Assembly: GCA_036571765.1 (NCBI GenBank)
Contig: BROE01000015.1
Span: 6,377,877 to 6,441,876 of the forward strand
From: Plecoglossus altivelis
Lineage: Eukaryota; Chordata; Actinopteri; Osmeriformes; Plecoglossidae
Reading direction: 5' to 3'
DNA: 64,000 bases
The notes beneath the pieces are model-generated. The model was not told where the DNA came from. It made no database searches and saw only the letters and a program-made list of their open reading frames with translations. Both the position numbers and the translations under genes were made by a program. This document shows, in pieces, positions 57,150 through 64,000 of this stretch. How positions within the stretch are numbered: position 1 is the stretch's first letter; each line of letters opens with the position of its first letter.

Positions 57150-57345
57150 CACAGATGTATAATTCACGGCGGCAGACAAGCGAAACGCCTCAGCTTTCCT
57201 CGCTTCTGATTTAAGACCGGCGAATGCGATCGGCCACGCTCTCCCCCGGCTCTTATTAAATCGAGATTTATGTCTTTTTTTTCCTTGGCTAATGTGAATT
57301 TAATTACTGTTAACCACTGAGATTACAGGTTATCATACGTGGCAA
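57150..57345. promoter_or_regulatory. Candidate conserved non-coding element
   Basis: CTTATTAAATCGAG (from 57252), TTTATG (CDX/HOX-like), CTAATGTG, TTTAATTAC (57299-57307) and GTTAACC (57309-57315), then GATTACAGG. Repeat-free apart from a T8 run. No coding signature. Confidence 0.3.
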
Positions 57346-57385
57346 AGTCACCTGTCATGTTGCTTTCTCTAATGGAGTGTCGTTC

Positions 57386-57414
57386 TTTTTTTTTTGGGGG
57401 GGGGGGGGGGGGGG
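57386..57414. repeat. T10G19 homopolymer pair
   Basis: Ten T directly followed by nineteen G. It has strong quadruplex potential and is prone to length error. Confidence 0.93.
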
Positions 57415-60189
57415 TTACAGTTCCCCAGGAGAAAACATCAGGAAGGAATCTACAGCAGGGGTACATCATCTGTTACCGGGCCAATGAGAGATCTAGGACT
57501 AGCTCTGTTAAGTGCTGGGATCATCTTCATCAATAACATACAGTACGCTTGACAGATGAGGTCAACACACCTCTGTATACGCTACCAAAACAACCTACAC
57601 AGCAACAGTAGACTACAGCGGGAGATGGTAGTGATGACAACATGGTGTGCTAGATCAACTGATTAATCCTACTGGAAAAACATCCGTTGTTGTGTGAGGT
57701 GTGTAACGTAATGTATTCCATGGGTACGAGAGTCCGTATGTGAGAGGGCTTTTATAACCAGTTGTTTGAACTGCGTTTCAGACCTTCTAATAACAGGAAT
57801 GGGAAGGGGTGTTGTACGAAGACGTCAACTGTTCATTGGCCTCTGCGGAAATTCTACCTGCTTTTAGGTGTTGTCTGTTTGGCCTGATTCTGGAAGTTTC
57901 TCGTTCCTTTCCTGTCACCAGCCAGGTTCTTGTGTCTTTCATACAGCCCACTGCTGTTGGAATTGAAAGTGGAGCTGTACATCTGCAATGTCACTGTACT
58001 GCAAGCACAACTTTAAAGGAAGCCCCCCCCTTCCACCCCTCCTCTATCTTTCGCACTCTCTCTGACACACACACATACACACTCATGCTCAGTACTCGGT
58101 CGATAGAGAGGCGAAAGGCGACTTTCACTTTGAGTAGAAGTAGACCAATCTCTCCTACCAGTTCTTGCCCCTCCAACGATGACCTTCCCAGAACTACGCT
58201 GTACACCTGCGAATCTGAGGCTTCCACTCGCACCGTTCAAAATAACCTCTGACCCAAATATAACAAGACTTTGATGCAACAGCTCTGTGTAAGATTGTAT
58301 ATATGTATTTTCTCTATGTTTACAGTATAACGGAGAAGGTAAATCCAGCAGAAGATAGAGCTGTGTCTCTCAGGCTGGTTGGTAACGGCTCATCACGCTG
58401 TCTGGGAGCAAATCTGAAACCAGGCGCTCAATGTCACATGGAGGTTATGAACATTTTACATTTGACAGATGTTTTCAACCAGGGTGCACAATGTCCTGAA
58501 TGCATGCACTGCAAAGTCCTTGCACAGGAGTACACACGATGTGTGTGTCCCACTGTGCTCAAGAACAAGTCCCTCCGCAGCACATCTGCCGCAGTATAAT
58601 AATTCATATTTAGTGTTACCCAATTTCCCAAAGTATATTCATGACAAAATCCCAGACTGATATTTCGAATATTATTTGAATACCTTACTTTTGCTGCGCT
58701 GAGATCTCAGTGAATATAATTTACGCCTTTATTTCACTCTACCTTGTGAGCAACTAGTCTGCACACCATGCCAGGATTCCAGAGATAAACTACACACCTG
58801 GGAATACACCCTAATCTAGTAGGTATTGAGTTTGTGATTGGCCTCTGTATTCACCTTACGAATCATGGCATGTACTATAACACATTATTCAGCTGCATAA
58901 CTGATTCTCAATCACCTACATGGAATGAGAGCTGCTCTATGAAAAATGAATAGGAAATACAGACCTCGTCCTGTATAATGACAATTCATGAACACCCTTG
59001 ATGCTTGGCCCATTACATGTAAATTCATTCCAAGTCTTCGTTTTTACCCTTTGTACTTTTCACGATCCGTAAATCTTTGCGCCGGATGGAAAAGAAAAAT
59101 CTCCAAAGAGGCCAATTTAGATTAGAAGTGAACGACTGCAGATTGGTCAGATCTCTAACCTCAGCGAAGCCGTGGTCCAGTCAGTGGCCAGAGCGCGTCA
59201 TTATTTTTTGGGTCAAAGCTTCAGGGCAAGCTTACTTCTGCACCTTTGAGGAAGGTTTTCGTTTATCGATTTTGACATTTGATTTCCATAAAACACAAGA
59301 GGTGTCCGCACCTGGATTCCTCTAAATTGATTGACTGCAAAGTCCAAGCTTGGGAAAAAAAACCCCTGCTTACTTTATAGAGATGAGCATGTTTTCACTT
59401 TCCCTGACAGACATTGACACCCACCATTCTGGAGCTATCCGACAACTGTTTTGTTCAAATTGTTTCGATTCTTCAATTTTGAGGTCGTAAATTACACCTT
59501 GATGAATAAAACAGCTGTGTTTTGAGGTGTCAGTTATCCATATTTCTCCCTCTGGAGAGTTGAAATTCAAAGACCGACCATCAACCCTGCTGATGTTACA
59601 GGAGCTCTAACAAGTGAAGATTTATTGATCGGTTCCTGCCAAAAATATATAACAAACCACCGCAGTCCTGCATGTGTGTGCGGGCTAAATGAACAGAATA
59701 TGATGGCAGCTTTGTGTTCAAATGCTACAATGCTTCGGTTTGAAAAAGGGCAATCTTCTTTTCCTGACAATCTACGGCTTTGCTTGTTGAAAGATATTCA
59801 ATCCCTCATCCTTTCTCTTGCTCTCTCTCACGAACGCACACAGCCATGCACGCACGCACAAACGCACACACATTTAGTACTGCAGTCAGCATCCGGCTTC
59901 CAGTGCGGAGATAGTCGATAGGGAGGTGAAAGGATGGCCGGGAGACAGACTGGGCTCCAGTGTGTCTAAAGAATCCTCAAGTTTGCAGGTGGCAGAAAGT
60001 GCAGCCTAAGAGCAGGTCCCGAGGGTCTGATTACCTCAGTGGCCCCTGGCCCCTATCACTGGGAGACGGTCTGGCCAGCTCTTCAAACCGCCAGCACTTT
60101 CCCCACCTACAGAAGACACACACATGTAGGCACCTGCACACGCTTAACAGAGAGACAGTCCCCGACACCACAGTTACACAGCGGGCCTG
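57415..60189. other. Non-coding DNA, no gene seen
   Basis: Complex sequence. A 98-codon frame at 58303-58599 contains LRLVGNGSSRC, which loosely recalls the start of a scavenger-receptor Cys-rich domain, behind an acceptor-like TTTTCTCTATGTTTACAG (ending 58326), but the match ends there. The 59060-59320 part has the texture of a regulatory element. Confidence 0.45.
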
Positions 60190-60492
60190 AGATGGGAAAT
60201 GCATGTGACATGCATGCCGGTGATTTGGAGGTCTAGCCCAATTAAAGCGGCATTTTGTCTTCCTGACAGATTCATAGGCATGTCGTTGACAGAGTGCGAG
60301 GCAGAGAAAAGGACATGTCGGCTGACCCCCACATTGGAGACGGGGAGATATATGTGTGACAAGATTCCAAAATTGAGGTACGGCGAGTGTCACTCGTCGT
60401 CGCCGCGTTCCGGCACCTCGGCAGTGTTGGGTTTCACATCCATGACAGGCATTAGGCTCAGTTCCGTCGAGGGCCAATACATGCTCAGGTAG
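60190..60492. promoter_or_regulatory. Candidate conserved element or exon-like block
   Basis: Begins with CCCAATTAAAGCGGC (from 60237), then a good acceptor-like TTTTGTCTTCCTGACAG (ending 60270). One frame is open from there to a donor-like CTCAG|GTAGGA at 60488/60489, about 218 bases. The peptide (FIGMSLTECEAEKRTC...) is unlike any family I know, and other frames stop. The texture suggests a non-coding conserved element, but the splice-like borders mean an exon cannot be excluded. Confidence 0.25.
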
Positions 60493-61442
60493 GAACGAGG
60501 ACAAAGCCATTCAGACCACTCTTCATCCCAACTCGCCCCCTCGTCTCCCGCCCGCTTTCCCACTCAGCACTCTCTCCTGAGTCCGTTCTTCAGAAGCAAT
60601 TTTTTTACCTCCACCGCCCCCTTCCCCCTCCATCCATCCATCCCTCCCTGCCCGCCCCTGCCTCCCCGCCCCAGCCCCCCCCTCCCCCGCTGTGTTATCT
60701 TGCAGTATCCAGCGCAAAGAACCACAGAGTGGGCAGCTTCGGACTCAGAGATTCTGGAGAGAGAGAGAATGCATTTGGGTTTGTGTGTGAGCAGGTGTGT
60801 GCGCTTGCCAGTCAGACACTGTTAACCTGCTCTGAAACAGCTAGGGGTGCTACAGCAGAGTGCAACCTTACAGTAGATTAATATACTCTGTTAGCTGCCC
60901 TCTTCGACATAAACGGTTTACGAGTCGTTCATTATTGGCGACGCCAATTCTATTTTTGAACATAGCGCAGCCCCTAATACGCTCTTAGGCATGACACGTC
61001 AACGGGGTGGGTACGACTTTCATTTTTCTTTGTGTAAAATGGGAGTTATTTGTTTTACATTAGCATGCAAAGGCAACCAGTGATTCATGGCGCTGGTTCC
61101 TATTGCCTGTTGATGTCTCTGGTTACAGATTTAAAGGGTGTAATATGAACTCAACCACTACACACACTCTGCTCTCACAGTAGAAAAATGCATTGTTTTT
61201 TGTCTAGGAGTGATTCATTTGCAATCACCGAGTAGTAATCAGGTTATGCAGCGAGGTAGAGGGGGCGAGGAGAGAGAGAGGAGACACATGAGGAAACCAA
61301 ATCACTTTTTCCTCAGATAGAAAATCTATCTGTATCTTATTTACCTGGCCTGCCTGCTCCCATGGGCCTGATTACAATATCTCAGCTTAGATTACTGAAG
61401 CTATTATTAATTTACTTCATATAGAGAGAGCAACAGATATTA
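60493..61442. other. Non-coding DNA with small palindromes
   Basis: A C/T-rich stretch (60525-60705) of the plus strand, then complex DNA. It contains the palindrome ATTGGCGACGCCAAT (60934-60948, NFI/E2F-like) and the stem-loop AGATAG-AAAAT-CTATCT (61315-61331), followed by CTGATTACAAT and TAGATTACTG words. No gene. Confidence 0.5.
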
Positions 61443-61466
61443 GTGTGTGTGTGTGTGTGTGTGTGT
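61443..61466. repeat. (GT)n microsatellite
   Basis: Twelve GT units, followed by a short GA-rich stretch. Confidence 0.95.
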
Positions 61467-61607
61467 CTGTGAGAGACAGAGAGGAAGAGAGAAGCAGACA
61501 CAAAGAACAATGCCGAGGCGACCAATGTTGACGTGCAGGGCTGTACCAGCCTATACACGGCATAAACACATGGCAACAGTTTTCCTTTTTTCGTCATGCC
61601 TTTTAAA

Positions 61608-61619
61608 TTGATTAATCAA
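61608..61619. promoter_or_regulatory. TTGATTAATCAA palindromic site
   Basis: A perfect 12-bp palindrome of two back-to-back TGATTA/TAATCA half-sites, as bound by paired-type or HNF1-like homeodomain dimers. It is isolated, so the functional call is weak. Confidence 0.25.
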
Positions 61620-61979
61620 GCTTCTGAGTGTGCTGTACCAAAGGGCACTTTAAGAGCACAAATCAGCAACGAGAGCTCTTCACGTTCCAGCGAGGGCTAA
61701 TATCTCAGAGAACGGTGAGAGCCTTCCTCTTCAAACACCAAATTAACTGACTGACCCCCCCCAAACCCTCTCCAACAGCAACCCAGGTAAGAGGAGAGAG
61801 AAGTGTGTGAGAGAAGTGCCCTGCCCTCCCATGCAACGCTTCACCGACTCCAACATTCACCGAAAGGTAGATCATCCCTGACTTGAATCTCGTCCCCGGA
61901 ATCTTTTTTAAATGTATTATTCTCTTGATTCGGGTAAAAGTCATTTTAGATCTTCCGATTCAAACTCTGAAAATGACCC

Positions 61980-62041
61980 TGCAGGGAGAGGTGGGGAGGA
62001 TGGGGGGTGGGGGAGGATGGGGGGTGGGGTGGGGGCAGGGG
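61980..62041. repeat. G-rich tandem, quadruplex-prone
   Basis: GGGAGGATGGGGGGTGG is tandemly duplicated, then GGGGTGGGGGCAGGGG. At least six G runs of four or more lie within 50 bases on the plus strand. Confidence 0.9.
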
Positions 62042-62119
62042 TCAATACAAGGGCCACCATCCCAGAGCTTCAGTAGCAGGGAATGGAATTCCTTAATCTC
62101 TCCCATGACCCCAATTACA

Positions 62120-62400
62120 CCCCCTCCAAGCATTCATTATGCAAAGCTGTGACATCACGCTCCATCATTTTTCTTCGACTGTCGGCCGCCTGGTTTGACA
62201 GGCAAAAGGAGAATCTATCGGTGCCGGTGTCAATCGGCAAATTAGTGCCTGTATTCTGTCGCATGCTGCAACGGGTGTCTATCTGCCCTCATGCGTGGAG
62301 AGATCAAGTACACATTTCCAGTGACATGAGGGATTTTTGTGTGTGACACATTTTTAATTAATGAACCTTGGAGATGTTCAGAAAATGATTACAGGACAGA
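62120..62400. promoter_or_regulatory. Candidate conserved non-coding element
   Basis: Repeat-free sequence with TTTGACAGGC (MEIS/TGIF-like), CAAATTAGTGCC, ATGCTGCAAC and TTTTTAATTAATGAACC (62351-62367). One frame is open for about 87 codons but is unlike any known protein. Strong texture of a conserved element. Conservation is unverified. Confidence 0.3.
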
Positions 62401-62548
62401 GAAGACTTGTAAATGGTGCAACTGTCTCTCTGACAGGGAATGAAAGCTTCATCAAAATCATAAGTGATGAGATGTGGACCTCATCTATTATATCTGCATA
62501 CAATTCCTCACAATGACAACATGGCTGAGAACCCAGACCCTCCATCTT

Positions 62549-62589
62549 AAAAAAAAAAAAAAAAAAAGGTTTTGTAAAACCCTTTTTTT
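62549..62589. repeat. A19 run with poly-A/poly-T hairpin
   Basis: Nineteen A, the last seven of which form a stem AAAAAAAGGTTTT (62561-62573) with AAAACCCTTTTTTT (62576-62589), with one bulged C and a two-base loop. Confidence 0.85.
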
Positions 62590-63336
62590 GGAACATCAGC
62601 TAATGAAACTGCGTAATTCTGTGAGTTACTTTGCTGGTAATTGCAATCATCAGAACATGCCGGACAAACGGAAACAGAAATTCAGCGTAGAAAAGATGAT
62701 AGAAGCAAAGTCCATCCAAGGCAACTCGACAGACTGAGCTCCAAAGTATCTTTAGTAAACAGGTAGCCGTCGCTAGTTCCTGTGTGATTAGATGTTTGCG
62801 TGTCGGTGTGTAAGTGTCTGAGTATCGCTTCAGGATGTGTTCCGAGTGTGTTTGAAGAGAGTCGTGTCGATGTGTACAAAACCACTTTGAATCATCAGCA
62901 CGGCAAGCGAACACTGCATGTGTGCAAACCGAGTCCTGCTGTTTGTTGGGCTGCTGATAGCAGCATTCGCTGACGAGGCTGTGCCACGCATCCACACCTT
63001 TGGAAATGTTCAAGAGAGGGTTTGTTTGGAGTTCCGAGATGAATTCCCTTTGAAAAAAAGGGGGCGATGAATAAAAGAAAAGAGTTTGTGTATGTTCAAC
63101 ACAGCGCCTTAGGATACAAGCGGTTTAGGAAAATACATGCTTGTGATTAACCCTCCATCCATATTTTATGCCACTTTAGTTTGTTTGATATCTATGATTG
63201 TGTTTATTTGTAATCAAGTCAAACATGCTCTAAAAGAATGGTACAAACACGCTACTGCATGCACCACTCTCTGTCAGAAAAGGGATTGTTGGATTAATAA
63301 TAACATGCGTTCCTTTTCATCCCCTCCTCCTCACTT
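62590..63336. other. Non-coding DNA, no gene seen
   Basis: Complex sequence. The 137-codon minus-strand frame at 62600-63013 has no recognisable domain, signal peptide or splice context. Confidence 0.5.
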
Positions 63337-63525
63337 TCTCTCTCTCTCCCTCTCTCTCTTTCACTCTCTCTCACATTCTCTCTCTCACATTCTCTCTCTC
63401 TCTTTCACTCTCAGTTTTTCACTCCCTCACGCTCTCTCACATTCTCTCTCTCTCACATTCTCTGTCTCACATTCTCTCTCTATCACTCTCTCCTTCGCTC
63501 TCTATCTCTCTCTCTGTCTGTGTTT
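63337..63525. repeat. (CT)n / (CTCACATT)n tract
   Basis: About 190 bases of pyrimidine with CACATT and CACT interruptions, similar in style to the 56.7-57.0 kb tract. The Ser-Leu-His frames are translation artefacts. Confidence 0.96.
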
Positions 63526-63852
63526 TGCTACTTAAAGAACCCAAGCAGACTACAGAGCCCGCTGGGGTTGTGTATATGTTAGCAAATCATGTATGTTATT
63601 CCCCAGGTGCCCTTGTCTCTCTGTAATTGTAACTTTTTCCCCTTTTTGTTATTTGTTCAACAACTTTAGCCTGGAGGTTTACAGAGCACCGCCGTACTAG
63701 AAGAGCAAGGCCACGTTGGTTAAACGTTTCTATCACGTCTTCAGCATAATCGCTTTGTGTTTACAAGGACGGAGCGGTCGCGGATAACCTGCTGTGTTCT
63801 CTGTGTGTGTCTGCTGCCTCATCAAAATGGTCTGGCCTCCTCTCTTCCGCCT

Positions 63853-63885
<33 letters not shown>

Positions 63886-64000
63886 GTTGTCTTTCATTTC
63901 ATCCTCTCTTTCCCCTGTCTCTTTCTATCCATCTCTGTCTCTTTTTTTCTCTCACCTCCTCTCCTTCTCCTGCTACCAACCCTCGGTCTCTCTGTCTCTC
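63526..64000. other. Non-coding DNA, CT-rich end
   Basis: Complex sequence to about 63850, then C8 and (CT)n at 63852-63885 and pyrimidine-rich sequence to the end of the window. No gene seen. Confidence 0.6.

Noticed and set aside
58303..58599. Possible scavenger-receptor Cys-rich domain start (LRLVGNGSSRC)
   Set aside because: Only about 11 residues resemble the domain; the following Cys spacing and core motifs do not match.
13912..63885. Excess of long CT over GA arrays on the plus strand as a mark of transcription direction
   Set aside because: Impure purine tracts at 29.3, 35.2, 43.7 and 44.3 kb weaken the bias; the numbers are too small.
1..64000. CRISPR array, phage, integron or other prokaryotic system
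   Set aside because: The spliced vertebrate gene and microsatellite content show nuclear animal DNA; the tandem repeats lack unique spacers.

Overview
The window looks like nuclear DNA from a bony (teleost-like) fish. The one gene I can name, aqp3, has vertebrate-style introns with GT..AG borders and a fish-like protein sequence. The rest is AT-balanced, non-coding and full of simple-sequence repeats: (CT)n, (CA)n, (TATC)n and long G, C and A homopolymers. Nothing bacterial, viral or organellar was seen. Recognisable coding sequence is only 235 bases of 64 kb, with one further 77-base candidate exon.

Left edge (1-2.3 kb): the 5' part of an aquaporin-3 gene on the minus strand. Exon 1 (2118-2225) and exon 2 (775-901) have perfect splice borders. 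Translation starts at 2225 in a strong Kozak context. The remaining exons, with both NPA motifs, lie beyond the left end of the window. A TATA-like box lies about 60 bases upstream of the ATG.

2.3-10 kb: the aqp3 upstream flank, a probable decayed solo LTR (4544-4976), a (TATC)n array, an A/T-rich candidate regulatory block near 8.2-8.5 kb, a nested inverted repeat at 9344-9435, and a protein-like 77-base exon candidate (9822-9898, plus strand) with near-ideal splice sites. I do not recognise its gene.

10-64 kb: no convincing gene. Microsatellite and minisatellite arrays alternate with stretches of complex sequence that look like conserved non-coding elements: clustered TAATTA cores, GATA, TCF/LEF, SRF CArG and FOX-like sites. 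The best blocks lie near 21.1, 25.2, 27.2, 31.4, 33.0, 37.1, 42.2, 44.0, 46.0, 55.0, 55.4, 57.2, 60.2 and 62.2 kb. This texture suggests a gene desert or very large introns carrying long-range enhancers of a developmental gene outside the window. That is inference from sequence only, because I could not test conservation. Most open reading frames here are repeat translations (Ser-Leu, Thr-His, Arg-Glu) or chance.

No CRISPR array, rRNA, tRNA, intact transposon or convincing novel biological system was found. The items most worth checking are the orphan exon at 9822-9898, the enhancer-like blocks, a perfect 17-bp hairpin at 46499-46538, a 12-bp array that repeats a 3' splice-site-like sequence (48838-49030), and several nested palindromes.
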